Origin: Candidatus Mycolicibacterium alkanivorans
Lineage (GTDB): Bacteria; Actinomycetota; Actinomycetes; Mycobacteriales; Mycobacteriaceae
Assembly: GCF_022760805.1 (NCBI RefSeq)
Contig: NZ_JAIVFL010000001.1
Location: 2,790,001-2,854,000 of the forward strand
Length of the DNA stretch: 64,000 nucleotides
Reading direction: 5' to 3'
Position 1 is the stretch's first letter; every line of letters begins with the position of its first letter. Of the stretch, positions 35,577 to 45,732 are shown in pieces. The notes beneath the pieces are model-generated. The model did not search any database. It saw only the letters and a list, made by a program, of their open reading frames with translations, and was not told the origin of the DNA. The position numbers were made by a program, and so were the translations under genes.

Positions 35577-37960
35577 ACGCCTGGCGACGCCTTCACTGTT
35601 GTTGCAGCCGGCGGCGAGGCAGCCGGTGGCGAGGGCAGCTTGAGCCGCTTGAGCATCAGGGCGTTGACCGCGACGATCAGGCTTGAGCCTGACATTGACA
35701 GTGCGGCGATCTCCGGGCGCAGCACCAGTCCGAAGGCGGGCTGGAAGACGCCAGCGGCGATCGGGAGTGCGATCACGTTGTAGCCCACGGCCCACCCCAG
35801 GTTCTGACGCATCTTGCGCAAGGTTCCCCGGCCGATGCGCAACGCGATAGGAACATCGAGGGGGTCGGAGCGCATCAGGACAAGGTCGGCGGTCTCGATC
35901 GCGACGTCGGTACCGGCCCCGATGGCCACCCCGAGGTCGGCTTGGGCCAGTGCGGGAGCGTCGTTGACCCCGTCGCCGACCATGGCGGCTTTGCGACCCT
36001 GGGTCTGCAGGTCGGCGATCTTGGCGGCCTTGTCGCCGGGCAGTACTTCGGCGATGACAGTGTCGATGCCGAGTTGGCCGGCGATGCGCTGCGCGGTGGC
36101 CTGGTTGTCGCCGCTGAGCATGACGACCTGCACCGCCAAGTCGTGCAGTGCGCGAACCGCCTCGGCGGAGGTTTCGCGTGCGGCGTCGGCCAGGGCGATC
36201 ACTCCGACACCGCGCCCGTCCACGGCGATCAGGACCGCGGTGCGCCCGGTGGAGGCCAGCTGGTCGCGCTGCGCCAGCAACGCGGCCGGGACGTCCAGTT
36301 CTTGCTCGACCATCAGCTTGCGGTTGCCGACAGCCACCCGCCGGCCGCTCACCGTCGCGGTCGCTCCGTGCCCCGGCACGTTGCGGAACTCGCTCAGCGG
36401 GGCCGCGGTGACGCCCCGGTCGCCGGCATAGCGCACGATCGCCGCGGCCAACGGGTGCTCCGACTCTGTCTCCACCGCGGCGATCAGGGCCAGCAGTTCC
36501 TCCTCGCTGATCCCGGCGGCGACGAAATCAGTCACTTCAGGCTCACCTTTGGTCAACGTGCCAGTCTTGTCCATCACGACGGTGTCGATGCGCGCTGAGG
36601 TCTCCAGGGCGGTGGCGTTTTTGAACAGCACCCCGCGTTTTGCGCCCAATCCCGTGCCCACCATGATTGCCGTCGGAGTCGCCAGGCCCAGGGCGTCTGG
36701 GCAGGTGATCACCACGACCGTGATCGCGAACAGCAACGCCGACTGCACACCGGCGCCGAGTGCCCACCACACCAGGAAGGTGACGGTGCCGCCGACCAAC
36801 GCCACCAGCACGAGCCAGAACGCGGCCCGGTCGGCCAGCCGCTGGCCGGGGGCCTTGGAGTTCTGGGCCTCCTGCACCATCGAAACGATCTGGGCCAGCA
36901 CGGTGTCCGAGCCCACCCTGGTCGCCCGCACCCGCAATGTTCCGGTGGTGTTGATCGACGCTCCGATCACACTGTCACCCGGTGCCTTGGACACCGGCAG
37001 GCTCTCCCCGGTCACCATCGACTCGTCGACTTCAGAGTTGCCCTCCTCGACCGTTCCGTCCACCGGGACTTTGGCCCCCGGCCGGATCAACAGCAGGTCC
37101 CCGGCGACCACCTCGGCGGTGGGAATCTCCACTTGCTGTCCATCGCGGATTACCACCGCCATCGGTGGGGCCAACTCCAACAGGGTGCGGATCGCCTCGT
37201 TGGCCCCGCCGCGGGCCCGCATCTCCAACCAATGTCCCAGCAGCACAAAGGTTGTCAGTACCGCGGCCGCTTCGTAGAAAACCTCTCCGCCGCCGGTGAG
37301 GGTCACCCCCACGCTGTAGAGCCAGCCCGCGCAGACGGCGACGGCGACCAGGACCATCATGTCCAAGGTGCGGGCCCGCAGCGCCCGCCACGCGCCGTCG
37401 AAGAAGATCCACGCCGAGTAGAAGACCACCGGCAGGCTCAGCAGGAAGGTGAACACGTCGTCGCGCAGTCCGAACGGCGCGGGCACGGTGAAGCCAAGCA
37501 TGTCGCGGCCCATCGGCGACCACAACATGATCGGGATCGACAGCACCAACGCGACTAGGAATCTGTTGCGCATGTCGCGGACCATGTCGTCCATCGACAT
37601 GCCGGCGTGCCCACCGTGGCCCATCATCTCGTGCGGAGAGCGCTGCATCGCTGCGGGATGGTCGTGGTGTTCGCCGGCGGATATGGACTCCGCGGGCCCA
37701 AGCCGGGGTTCCGACATCGGATCGCAGATGTGATCGGGCACCGAGCGGCCTGCACAGTGGAAACCGCAGTCCCGAATCCACTTTGATAATTCGGCAACCG
37801 ACGTAGCGGCCGGATCGAAGACCACGGTGGCGGTCTGATTGACCGCGTTGGCCTGCACCGAGCTCACCCCCGGCCGTCGCAGCAGCGTGGACTCCACCAC
37901 AGATGCCGAGGAGGCCCAATGCAGCCCGTGTACGTCAAGCACGACCGTGGCGGTGTTCAT
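35573..37960 (-). CDS. Copper-type P1B ATPase with CPD motif
   Basis: This 795-residue pump should export copper at the expense of ATP. In order: an N-terminal HMA-like domain lacking CxxC (residues 1-70), a His/Met-rich linker (95-125), eight membrane segments, the actuator TGES at 317-320, the transport motif [10 protein letters not shown] at 420, phosphoacceptor Asp464 in [16 protein letters not shown], and [10 protein letters not shown]. The usual motif is CPC or CPH, so CPD is a notable variant and metal specificity is less certain. GGGAGGG precedes the ATG. It is last on this strand in the copper module and has its own upstream gap. Confidence 0.9.
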   Translation of the reverse strand: MNTATVVLDVHGLHWASSASVVESTLLRRPGVSSVQANAVNQTATVVFDPAATSVAELSKWIRDCGFHCAGRSVPDHICDPMSEPRLGPAESISAGEHHDHPAAMQRSPHEMMGHGGHAGMSMDDMVRDMRNRFLVALVLSIPIMLWSPMGRDMLGFTVPAPFGLRDDVFTFLLSLPVVFYSAWIFFDGAWRALRARTLDMMVLVAVAVCAGWLYSVGVTLTGGGEVFYEAAAVLTTFVLLGHWLEMRARGGANEAIRTLLELAPPMAVVIRDGQQVEIPTAEVVAGDLLLIRPGAKVPVDGTVEEGNSEVDESMVTGESLPVSKAPGDSVIGASINTTGTLRVRATRVGSDTVLAQIVSMVQEAQNSKAPGQRLADRAAFWLVLVALVGGTVTFLVWWALGAGVQSALLFAITVVVITCPDALGLATPTAIMVGTGLGAKRGVLFKNATALETSARIDTVVMDKTGTLTKGEPEVTDFVAAGISEEELLALIAAVETESEHPLAAAIVRYAGDRGVTAAPLSEFRNVPGHGATATVSGRRVAVGNRKLMVEQELDVPAALLAQRDQLASTGRTAVLIAVDGRGVGVIALADAARETSAEAVRALHDLAVQVVMLSGDNQATAQRIAGQLGIDTVIAEVLPGDKAAKIADLQTQGRKAAMVGDGVNDAPALAQADLGVAIGAGTDVAIETADLVLMRSDPLDVPIALRIGRGTLRKMRQNLGWAVGYNVIALPIAAGVFQPAFGLVLRPEIAALSMSGSSLIVAVNALMLKRLKLPSPPAASPPAATTVKASPGV

Positions 37961-38111
37961 GGAATCCCTCCCGCTGCCGCGCCGCGCCGATGGAATGGCC
38001 TGATCTGATCATTCGGGGCGCCGATTTAGACCGCGGGCGCGACCGCCGAAAACGTCACCGTGACGAATCGGCCCTAGCGGAGATTGTGTCCTTGCGGGCC
38101 CACCGCCACTG

Positions 38112-38141
38112 TATACTATCAATATCTGCTATCATCGAGTG
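38112..38141 (+). promoter_or_regulatory. Promoter/operator of the toxin-antitoxin pair
   Basis: A TATACT -10-like box at 38112-38117 lies in a short AT-rich stretch with two CTATCA repeats, 24 bases before the antitoxin start. Antitoxins of this type usually bind such repeats, so autoregulation is likely. Confidence 0.4.
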
Positions 38142-38372
38142 ATGGCGAAGACTGTTACGTTGCGCTTGTCCGACAGTGCCTACGAGGCGGTGAAGCGCTA
38201 CGCAGAGGCCGACCATACGTCGATGAATTCCTGGATCGAGAGCGTGCTCGATGTTGAGGACATGCGTCGGCGATGCGAATCCCACGATCAGTGGATGCGA
38301 GAACACCCCGAGTCCGTCGCTTTCAGCGAGGCGTGGGCCGACCGAAACCTTGACGAGTTGACAAATCGTTGA
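38142..38372 (+). CDS. MazE-like antitoxin (ribbon-helix-helix)
   Basis: The 76-residue protein begins MAKTVTLRLSDSAYEAVKRY, a ribbon-helix-helix DNA-binding domain, followed by the helical, acidic C-terminus (HPESVAFSEAWADRNLDEL) that would wrap the toxin. A GTG one codon upstream is an alternative start. The stop overlaps the toxin start (TTGA). It lies just beyond the copper ATPase gene, next to an integrase remnant, a usual setting for a mobile toxin-antitoxin pair. Confidence 0.8.
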   Translation: MAKTVTLRLSDSAYEAVKRYAEADHTSMNSWIESVLDVEDMRRRCESHDQWMREHPESVAFSEAWADRNLDELTNR

Positions 38373-38671
38373 GATCGCCACGCCGAGGCGAGATTTGGGC
38401 CACGGACACCGGAATCAACGTGCTCGTCATCTCCTCCACGGTCTACAACGAGATCCCCAGTGAGCCGACCGTAGTCGTCGTCCCGGTGTTCGACCACAAT
38501 CCAGATACGGGATTCGGCGTGCCGTTGGGAGACAACGCGTGGGCAGCTCCCGGCCTGGTCACCAGCCTGCGCAAGTCAGCTCTGGATGAATTCTTTCGCC
38601 GCGTTGACATCCAGGCCTTAACTGATGTGAACAACATGCTCTTGAGGATCCTGGCCACACCGGACAGATAG
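38369..38671 (+). CDS. MazF/PemK-family endoribonuclease toxin
   Basis: The 100-residue product starts RRGEIWATDTG and continues with VLVISSTVYNEIPSEPTVVV, the conserved beta-barrel of MazF toxins, which cut mRNA at short sequences. The typical N-terminal RGEI(V/W) is present, with a loop shorter than usual after it. The TTG at 38369 is the only sensible start and overlaps the antitoxin stop by four bases. The protein is full length for the family, so the pair may be active. Confidence 0.8.
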   Translation: MRSPRRGEIWATDTGINVLVISSTVYNEIPSEPTVVVVPVFDHNPDTGFGVPLGDNAWAAPGLVTSLRKSALDEFFRRVDIQALTDVNNMLLRILATPDR

Positions 38672-38779
38672 CGGCGGCCAGTGAAGACCGGGCGTCCCAT
38701 CTCAACGGATGACGCTATTCGTCCGGCTCCGACGGCTACATCAACCGCTGTCGCGCAAGACCAAGATCCTCGCCGAACA

Positions 38780-39094
38780 GACTGGAACGAAAGGGATCTC
38801 GCTCTTATTCTTACTGCGCTGCTAGCGGGACTACGGGCAGAAGAACTCCGACTGGTCGATGTCGGGGACGTGAGGACGCTCGACGACGGTTCCGCCGTGG
38901 TCAAAGTGAAAGGCAAAGGCGGCAAGGAACGCAACGTCCCCATCGAGGCAGCACTGCTGGCAGTGATCGGTACGTACATGGCGAGTCGTGCCGCTCGGTT
39001 CCCCCAGAGCAAGAAACGCTCAGCTACATCGAAAAGCACCCACTTGTTCGGGATGGCCAGCCTCCGCACCGCTATTCGTCGGTCGAGATGGTGA
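38780..39094 (+). pseudogene. Tyrosine recombinase (phage integrase) fragment
   Basis: About 100 residues resemble the start of an integrase catalytic domain: ALILTALLAGLRAEELRLVD holds the first catalytic Arg, followed by VVKVKGKGGKERNVPI with the conserved Lys loop. The His-x-x-Arg and Tyr portions are missing. It is a relic of the element that may have carried the toxin-antitoxin genes. Confidence 0.7.
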
Positions 39095-39183
39095 ACGAAT
39101 CACACGTGGCGCGCTGCATCGATCCAGTGTATTCAGTAGTTTCTGAATTTAGTGAAGGCACTTTCAGCGCTGTGAGGCTGGCC

Positions 39184-40260
39184 ATGCAGAACACATCTGG
39201 GCTTATCGACGTGCACCACCACATCGTGCCCAAGGAGTACGTGAAGGCGCTTTCCAAACTTGGTGTCACGAAAGGGCTCGGCGTTCAGTTACCCAAGTGG
39301 GATGTCAACAAGGCGCTCGATGTCATGGCGCACCATGGGATCTCGACCGCCATCCTGTCGATCTCTGCGCCAGGCGTGTACTTCAAAGACAACGACCGCA
39401 GGTCGGCGATCGCCAAAGACCTGTCCCGCCAGACGAACGAGATCTGTGCGGGACTCATCGCAGATCACCCGGGACGATTCGGTGCCTTCGCGACCTTACC
39501 CGTGCCCGACGTCGACGCCGCCTTGGACGAACTCGCCTATAGCCTCGACGAGCTCAAGCTCAACGGGGTCATCCTATTGACCAACTATGACGGGTACTAC
39601 CTGGGGGATCCCAGATTCGATGAGCTGTTCGCCGAGCTGAATCGGCGAAAGACGGTGGTGTTCATTCATCCTCAATCTCCACCCGGGCAAGAGCAGTCCC
39701 ATCTAGGGCTGCCCGAGGCGATGCTCGACGTGTGTTTCGACACCACGCGGACCGCGTTCTCGCTGATCGTCAACGGCGTGACGAAGAACTACCCCGACAT
39801 ACGGTTCATCCTCGCCCACGCCGGAGGTGCCGTGCCCTACCTGGCCGGACGGGTCAGCATCACCGCCTCGATGCTGGCCGATCTGAAGGGCGCGGTACCG
39901 GTCGTGGCCGACGGCATCGGCAAGCTCTTCTCCCTATCGGACAAGCTCGAGGAGAAGATGCCCGACCAACTCAGTTACTACCTGCGGTTCAAGAACAACG
40001 TCCTGCCCGAAGGACCCGATTACTTCCTCCGCCGCTTCTATTACGACACCGCGCTCTCGGCATCGCCGCACTGCTTCTCATCCCTGCTCACCGTTACCGA
40101 CTGCTCGCATATCGTGTTCGGCACCGACTACATCTTCGCCACCGAGGCCGCGGTGCCGGCGACGATCAACGGCCTACGCAACAACGACAGATTCACCCCT
40201 GACAGTGTTCGTGCGATCGAACGTGAAACGGCGCTCACGCTGTTTCCCGCCTTGCGGTAG
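39184..40260 (+). CDS. Amidohydrolase family 2 (ACMSD-like) hydrolase/decarboxylase
   Basis: The ATG at 39184, with GAGG six bases upstream, gives 358 residues; the frame is open to 39088. Metal ligands are in place: HxH in DVHHHIVPK, a His in VVFIHPQSPP, another in LAHAGGAVPYLAG and the Asp in VFGTDYIFATE. The family includes ACMSD and resorcylate-type decarboxylases and lactonases acting on aromatic acids, but the substrate is not predictable. The MarR-like regulator gene follows after 14 bases and may control it. Confidence 0.83.
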   Translation: MQNTSGLIDVHHHIVPKEYVKALSKLGVTKGLGVQLPKWDVNKALDVMAHHGISTAILSISAPGVYFKDNDRRSAIAKDLSRQTNEICAGLIADHPGRFGAFATLPVPDVDAALDELAYSLDELKLNGVILLTNYDGYYLGDPRFDELFAELNRRKTVVFIHPQSPPGQEQSHLGLPEAMLDVCFDTTRTAFSLIVNGVTKNYPDIRFILAHAGGAVPYLAGRVSITASMLADLKGAVPVVADGIGKLFSLSDKLEEKMPDQLSYYLRFKNNVLPEGPDYFLRRFYYDTALSASPHCFSSLLTVTDCSHIVFGTDYIFATEAAVPATINGLRNNDRFTPDSVRAIERETALTLFPALR

Positions 40261-40274
40261 TTGCTGATTCGGCA

Positions 40275-40757
40275 ATGACCCGCCCCCGGTCCGAACGGCG
40301 CAAACGAGCCGCCGGTTGGCAGGACGCGTTCGTCGAAGAGCTCGGTGCGCTCGGTCCGGAGATCGGTCTGCCCCGGGCCATGATGCGGATCACGGCCTGG
40401 ATGATGGTCTGCGATCCGCCCGAGAGGTGCAGCCCATCGCGACACATTCGCGATGGGCTGCACCTCTCGGCGGCCGCAGTGAGCATAGCCACCCGCCAAC
40501 TCATCACCGCCGGGATGCTCGAACGCATCTCACGATCCGGCGATCGCCAGATCTACTACCGGTTGGCGTCCGGCAGCTGGGACGCACCGCTGGAGGCAAA
40601 GCTTCGCGCGCTTGGCCGGCTGCGCCAGGTCGCCGACAAAGGCATCGCGGTGGCCGGCAACCGCGCGGACTACCGACTCATCGAGGTGCGCGACGCCTTC
40701 GCCTGGTTCGAAGACCAGCTCGACCAGCACATCAAGCAACGACAGCAGCCGAGATAG
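40275..40757 (+). CDS. MarR/GbsR-like transcriptional regulator with an internal perfect palindrome
   Basis: This 160-residue protein has a winged helix-turn-helix: ITAWMMVCDPPE, then LHLSAAAVSIATRQLITAGM as the recognition region and RQIYYRLASGSW as the wing, followed by a helical C-terminus for dimerisation. A perfect 22-bp inverted repeat (40420-40470) runs through the codons before the recognition helix, so residues in that loop (ERCSPSRHIRD) depart from the family pattern. It probably regulates the amidohydrolase gene just upstream. Whether the altered loop still binds DNA is uncertain. Confidence 0.75.
   Translation: MTRPRSERRKRAAGWQDAFVEELGALGPEIGLPRAMMRITAWMMVCDPPERCSPSRHIRDGLHLSAAAVSIATRQLITAGMLERISRSGDRQIYYRLASGSWDAPLEAKLRALGRLRQVADKGIAVAGNRADYRLIEVRDAFAWFEDQLDQHIKQRQQPR
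40420..40470. repeat. Perfect 22-bp inverted repeat within a coding region
   Basis: Arms 40420-40441 and 40449-40470 are exactly complementary, with a 7-base spacer. The arm begins CCGAGAGGTGCAGCC. It lies wholly inside the regulator gene and could fold as a very stable hairpin. Confidence 0.95.
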
Positions 40758-40847
40758 ACCCGCGTCGCGTCTAATTGATCAGGCGCGTGGGTCGGAGGCA
40801 CGATCTCAAATGTCGCCACGAACTTGACAAATCTGATTCCACAGAAC

Positions 40848-41002
40848 AACCGAGCAGGCCGCGATGAAGTGCCTCTACCTCGTGACCCGCACCCTAGACC
40901 CCACCGGCCGCGGTAAGGCACGATGAGCAATGGAGGTGGAAGCCAGCGCTCAATGCGTTCGCGATCACCTTCGAAGGCCGGATCACCCCGACCGGCAACT
41001 AA
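40848..41002 (+). pseudogene. IS256-family transposase C-terminal remnant
   Basis: Broken frames read AAMKCLYLVTRTLDPTGRG and then WKPALNAFAITFEGRI with a TAA at 41000-41002, the C-terminus of IS256-family transposases. A frameshift separates the two parts. It is not a copy of the element at 28308. About 40 bases beyond the stop may be its right end. Confidence 0.65.
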
Positions 41003-42012
41003 ACTAACAGATGCCAAGGTCGGATCCACCGTTAATCTGACAGCCCGGGCCGCACGCTGGGCTCAGTTGTGAGCATTTTCAGGGATGAGGCAGATCCAGA
41101 TCGTGCGGTGCTGGCTCGACACATGGCTGCCCTTCGGCCGGCAGTAGGGCAGGTCGCCGTCGCGGTTTTCGGGTCAGGGAGAAATTGAGGCGGTGCGAAT
41201 CCTCGATGAGCTCGTGAGGCTGCTCGACTTCGCTGTCGCTGTAGAGGGGCTGGGTCCTGATGGTCCGTCGGTACACATCCCAGGCGCCCGATGGGCGCAA
41301 TCCGGCGATGACGTGGGTGGCGAGCCAATCTTGTCCACGTTGGGCGATCTCACGCGTCATACGGCCTGCCGCGGCGACGTCACGGCGCTGATGGAGGATC
41401 AGATGGATCAGCTTGACCGCGTTGGGGTACCACGCCGCGATGTCGGGTGGTGACAACGGAGCGCCGCCATCCCCGAGTCCGAGTAGGGCCCGGCGGTTGC
41501 AGACCCGGATCGTTGAGCATTATGGACCATGAGCGCCAGGCCGTCATGCAAACCGCCGATGCTTCGTCATGCTTGCCACCGGATCCCGGCGACACGCCGG
41601 ACAACGCCACAACATCCCCAGAAATCACAGGTGTCACAGGCGTCAAACTGCGAAACTCAAGAACCCCTCAAACCTGGGGAATTACGTGACCGCTCACACC
41701 CAGGTCGATGATGTGATCCGTCGATGGCCCATCCAGGCGCCGCCATTCACACGTATCCTGACCGGCGCGTGGACCCGAAGTACGAATCCACCCGGGAGAC
41801 AGACCTGTATCCAGGAATCCGCCGCCACTGACTAGACAGGCCCCCATCCTTCTTCGGGGTGGGGTCGATGGATCTCCAATCGCTTGGATAGGTGGCTCCG
41901 CCCTGATGCTCGGTCACGTTCTTCGCGTCCGCGATGCAGGCCGCGCCTGCGCCGAGCACCACGATCGCTATGGTGACGCCGGTGACTATCCAGCCAGGCT
42001 TGGCGCTGGCGG
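41003..42012. other. Gene-poor kilobase with weak frames
   Basis: Nothing here can be named. On the minus strand 41079-41530 a frame of about 140 codons (AAWYPNAVKLIHLILHQRRD) has a natural-looking composition but no clear start or family. At 41830-42010, also minus, a short frame contains a single membrane segment (IVTGVTIAIVVLGAGAACIA) and seems cut by the transposase fragment that begins at 42013. Confidence 0.4.
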
Positions 42013-42310
42013 GACCGCGACGAGGCGCGCACGCTGCTCGCACGGGCGAAGCTGGCGACGCCGTCGTTGTCGCTGGTGTGGGCCGACGGCGGCCACGCCG
42101 GCGCGTTGGTCGAGCGGGTCGCCCACATTACCGTCGAGATCGTGCGAAAGCCCTTGGGAATCACGACATTCCACGTACTTCCACGGCGATGGGTGGTCGA
42201 GCGCACGTTCGCCTGGATCGTGAAATGCCGCCGCCTCGACCGTGACTACGAGCGACTCCCGGAGACCAGTGAGGCCATGATCAAACGGGCGACGATCGGA
42301 TTGATGGTCC
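42013..42310 (+). pseudogene. IS5-family transposase fragment (IS427-like branch)
   Basis: About 95 residues of a transposase C-terminus are readable: SLVWADGGHAGALVERV with the second catalytic Asp, FHVLPRRWVVERTFAWIVKC with the catalytic Glu, and YERLPETSEAMIKRATIGLM. The N-terminal part and both element ends are gone. It is unrelated to the IS5-family copies at 1 and 27424. Confidence 0.8.
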
Positions 42311-42569
42311 CCGCCTTTTCGGCGTCCCCTCGCCCCCGCAGCCGCGGACGTTCTGCGCTCCGCCACCCTCATCGTAACCGGATGCGCGACGACAGTTCCC
42401 GGAACTGCGAACCTCAAGCAGCCGGTTTCCAAACCAGCCGAACCGACCCGCTCTCCCACTCCGCTGGTTACAGCCGCGGCGTTCCCGCAGCTGCGAATCG
42501 ATCTGATGCGCTGGGCTGTTCACGGAACACGGTAGCGACGGCTGCGATCCCTTGGGGCCACCTGGCGGA

Positions 42570-43502
42570 CTAGCCGATCGGAACCGGCTGTCCGACAACC
42601 GCATCGGGAGCCACGATGTCGGAGTAGTGCGACGCATCCCCGGCGATGACCCGACTGGGCCGGCCGTGAACGTCAACCGGGAGGTCGCCGGCCAGCGTCA
42701 CCCGCCGCAAAAACCGCGGCTGGTCGTCGTAGTCGGCCACACCGTAGTGCTGGGTGGCGCGGTTGTCCCACACCGCGAGATCGCCGTCGCGCCAACTCCA
42801 CCGGACCGTGTTCTCCAGCCGGGTGATTCGATTCTGCAGCAGCGCGAACAGGCTGGCCGACTCGCTGCTGCCCAGGCCGACGAACCGTTTGACGAAATGG
42901 CCCAGCACCAGCACCCGCCGGCCCGTCTCCGGGTGGACACGCACCACCGGATGTTCGGTCTCGTAGTACGCCGACTCGAATTCAGCGCGGTATTCCCTGG
43001 TTTCGTCGGAAACCGTGTCGTCGTGACCGTCCACATAGTCGTTTAGGTTGGTGTGGGTGGCCCACAGGTTCTGGGCGAGGGCCCGCAGCGCCGGTGGCAG
43101 CTGGTCGTAGGCGGCCTCGGTGGATGCCCACACCGTGCTGCCGCCATACGCAGGCAGGGTCACCGCCCGCAACAGCGACGCCTTGGGCAGCCGGTCGACG
43201 AAGGTGACGTCGGAGTGCCAGGAGTTGGCCTTGAGATAACGCGAGTCGATGGGCAGCACGGTGTCGCCGCGTGATGTGACGGTGGGGTGGGCGATGGTCG
43301 GCACCCCGAGCAGGCCGGCGAATGCCACCTGGCCGTCGTCGTCGAGGTGATGCTGGTTGCGGAAGAAGATGACCTTGTGTTCCAGCAGCGCCGCGCGGAT
43401 CGCGTCGACGGTGGCGGCGTGCAGGTCGCCACCCAGGCGCACGCCGGAGACCACCGCGCCGATGTTGGCGCCGAACTTGGAAACGTCGAGGGAGATGGAC
43501 AT
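42570..43502 (-). CDS. TauD/TfdA-family Fe(II)/2-oxoglutarate dioxygenase
   Basis: Such enzymes oxidise a sulfonate or alkyl sulfate to an aldehyde and sulfite or sulfate, using 2-oxoglutarate and O2. The 310-residue protein has the HxD iron ligands in [11 protein letters not shown], the distal His in [14 protein letters not shown] and the 2-oxoglutarate-binding Arg in [14 protein letters not shown]-type site precedes the ATG. It lies between dsz genes and IS remnants, as a single-gene unit. It is only distantly similar to the two TauD proteins at 51.7 and 52.6 kb, so its substrate probably differs. Herbicide-type substrates (TfdA) cannot be excluded. Confidence 0.87.
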   Translation of the reverse strand: MSISLDVSKFGANIGAVVSGVRLGGDLHAATVDAIRAALLEHKVIFFRNQHHLDDDGQVAFAGLLGVPTIAHPTVTSRGDTVLPIDSRYLKANSWHSDVTFVDRLPKASLLRAVTLPAYGGSTVWASTEAAYDQLPPALRALAQNLWATHTNLNDYVDGHDDTVSDETREYRAEFESAYYETEHPVVRVHPETGRRVLVLGHFVKRFVGLGSSESASLFALLQNRITRLENTVRWSWRDGDLAVWDNRATQHYGVADYDDQPRFLRRVTLAGDLPVDVHGRPSRVIAGDASHYSDIVAPDAVVGQPVPIG

Positions 43503-43580
43503 ACCCTCGATGGTCTCGACGCACCGCGGCCCCGTACACCCTTCGACTAGCCATGATCCGAATAAGGCGCGACGGAAGCC

Positions 43581-44119
43581 CTACGGTACGAATGGTGGGT
43601 TGTGTCTACGTCGAGGCGTTGTCCGCGGCGATCGAACAGGCCGGCGGACGGGCGCTTTCGGTGTACTGCACCTCGTTGCGCACCCCCGAACCCGAGCTGC
43701 TGGAAATGCTCGACACCGCCGACGCCATGGTCGTTACCGTGCTGGCCGCGGGCGGGGCCCGGCCTGGGACCGCGAGCGCCGGTCACGACGACGACAGCTG
43801 GAACGTCAAACACCGTGCCGCCCTTGATATCCCGATCCTGCAGGGATTGTGCCGACCAGCTCGCTGGCAACCTGGTCGGACAACGACGACGGCCCGATCT
43901 CCTATGTGCCCGACCCCGAGCGGTGCGCCCGGGTGGCCGGCCCGGCCGTCAAGTACACCCCGACGGCGCCGCCTTGCTGACCGGTGCAGACGACGACCTC
44001 GAGGAGCTGATCGCGGTCGTGGCCGCCGAAGCCAACCACGAACCCAACCGGCGCCGCCAGCACTGCCTCGACGCCGCGTTCAACGCACTGACCCAAGACG
44101 CCCAAACCCTCTACAACTG
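43581..44119 (+). pseudogene. cobN: Cobaltochelatase CobN remnant
   Basis: The frame VGCVYVEALSAAIEQAGGRA, then SLRTPEPELLEMLDTADAM and DIPILQGLC, is the N-terminal third of CobN, the large cobaltochelatase subunit of cobalamin synthesis. After a frameshift near 43850 it continues as DNDDGPISYVPDPERCARVA. The remaining thousand residues are missing. The last 130 bases encode an unrelated tail (DDLEELIAVVAAEANHEPN) that I cannot place. Confidence 0.75.
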
Positions 44120-44490
44120 AACATCTCTCGGCCACTGCAGTGGCGGCGCCGGAGGGCTGCCAAAGCATCCGGAGCGAGGTGAACCGAAACGTTATCCCCG
44201 ACATCATCAGCGGCCGCTGCGGGCGGGCCTGCCGGCTGGAGTTCCTCAGCCCGCATGCTGACGACCAAGTCGCGAACCGGCCGGTGCTCTTACACCAACT
44301 TTCGGACGCGACCGTCGACTGTGCCGACCACGTCACCGCCTCATTGTCCGTGTTGAGCGGCGTTCTGCTGCAGGCAATTCGGTTTCGCACGACCCATTTC
44401 GCGTATGTGCGGATGGCACCTGGCGCAGCAGAGGGTTGTCGCCATTGGCGGCTGTTTGGAAAGTTTTGCCGCCCTCAGGAAGGACCATTG
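44120..44490. other. Intergenic stretch downstream of dszC
   Basis: Short frames occur on both strands but none resembles a protein family or has a plausible start. It probably contains the end of the dsz transcript; I see no strong terminator. Confidence 0.4.
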
Positions 44491-45732
44491 TCAGGAGTAC
44501 AGGGTCGGGACTGGATAGCGGCCGTTGAGCACATAGTTGCCGACGTCGGCGATCTTGTAGGCGACCGGATCGTGGAGAGTGTGGGTGCGGACGTTGCGCC
44601 AGAACCGATCGAAACCGTAGTTGGGGTGGGTGCCGCGTGCCCCGATGACTTCGAAGATGCCGCTGGCGACATCGAGGCCGGCCTTGGTGGCCAAAGCTTT
44701 GACACCGGAAACCCGCACCATCAGCTCGCCACGATCCTCGGGGGTCACCGCGTCGTCCTTATCCCAGATCTGCTGCAGCAGCCGTGCGGTCTCTCGGGCC
44801 GCTGCGTCGGCAGCTTGCAGTTGAATGCCGAACTCGCCGTAGGTGCGGATGACATATGGATCGTCGGCCGCCCGGGTGACGCCGGCAGCCAATGCGGTCG
44901 GCCATGGCCGGGCCGCTGTTGTGGTGTAGTGCCGCGCCGCGTCGAGAGCGCCGTGCGCGATCCCCAGATAGACGTTGGCGAACACCAGTTGGATCAGTGG
45001 CGTCCAGATGCTGGGACGGCTGGCCGCTGCAAACGCCTCTATGACCGCGTTGGGTTTGCCCAGCACCTCTTCCGGCTCGATTTTCGCGTCATGAAATTCG
45101 GTGGTGCCGCTGTCGGTGCGGCGCTGACCGATCGCTTGCCAATCGTCGTTTACAACCACGCCGTCGCGCTGGGTGGGGATCGCGGCGGTGACGATCGCCT
45201 CATCATGCGATGAGCTGTCGTCTTTGGTCACCGCGAATACCAGCAGCAGGTCCGACCCTTTGGCGCCGCTGGAGAAATGCTTTGTGCCATTGAGCAGGTA
45301 GCCGCCGTCCGGCGTCGCGGTCGCGCTGACCTTCCAGTCCAGCACGTTACTGTTGTTCTCGCTGGAGGCGTTGCCGACCCACCAGCGCTGTTTCGCGATG
45401 GCACCCAGTAGCCGCTCTTGTTGCCGCGGTGACCCCACCAACTCGATGAAAGGCAGGAGGGAGATGTGGTAGCCGAATAGATGTCCCAACGAGCCGTCCG
45501 CCCTGGCGAACTCACGCACGACCTCCAAAGCGGTGGGCCAGTCCGCACCCAAGCCCCCGAAGCGGGTTGGCACCGTAAGCCCCAACAGTCCGCTCGCGCG
45601 GATATCTTCCTTTTCGGCTGCGGCTGAACCGCCGGCGTGATCGCGTTCCACGACGAACGGCTCCCACTTTCTGCTCAGCTCGCGCGCCACCGCCAAAGGG
45701 TCGTGGGTGGTGAGCTCTTCGATTGCGGTCAT
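44491..45732 (-). CDS. dszC: Dibenzothiophene monooxygenase DszC homologue
   Basis: DszC uses FMNH2 to oxidise dibenzothiophene to its sulfone, the first step of the 4S pathway. The ATG at 45732 gives 413 residues (417 in Rhodococcus IGTS8). Blocks characteristic of DszC are conserved throughout: GLGADWPTALEVVREFARAD, GSLGHLFGYH, NASSENNSNVLDWKVSATAT, LNGTKHFSSGAKGSDLL, FANVYLGIAHGALDAAR, and RFWRNVRTHTLHDPVAYKIA. The acyl-CoA dehydrogenase fold lacks that family's catalytic Glu. It overlaps dszB by ATGA and is last in the operon. It needs an FMN reductase (DszD), which is not in the window. Confidence 0.92.
   Translation of the reverse strand: MTAIEELTTHDPLAVARELSRKWEPFVVERDHAGGSAAAEKEDIRASGLLGLTVPTRFGGLGADWPTALEVVREFARADGSLGHLFGYHISLLPFIELVGSPRQQERLLGAIAKQRWWVGNASSENNSNVLDWKVSATATPDGGYLLNGTKHFSSGAKGSDLLLVFAVTKDDSSSHDEAIVTAAIPTQRDGVVVNDDWQAIGQRRTDSGTTEFHDAKIEPEEVLGKPNAVIEAFAAASRPSIWTPLIQLVFANVYLGIAHGALDAARHYTTTAARPWPTALAAGVTRAADDPYVIRTYGEFGIQLQAADAAARETARLLQQIWDKDDAVTPEDRGELMVRVSGVKALATKAGLDVASGIFEVIGARGTHPNYGFDRFWRNVRTHTLHDPVAYKIADVGNYVLNGRYPVPTLYS

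Noticed and set aside
41079..41530. Minus-strand frame of about 140 codons
   Set aside because: Composition is plausible, but there is no good start, no ribosome site and no family resemblance, and it lies among IS remnants.
43902..44390. Long minus-strand frame opposite the cobN remnant
   Set aside because: It is antisense to recognisable CobN sequence and has no family resemblance.
44491..45732. Reading dszC as an acyl-CoA dehydrogenase
   Set aside because: The fold matches, but NASSENNS, the RTHTLHDP block and the operon context are specific to DszC.
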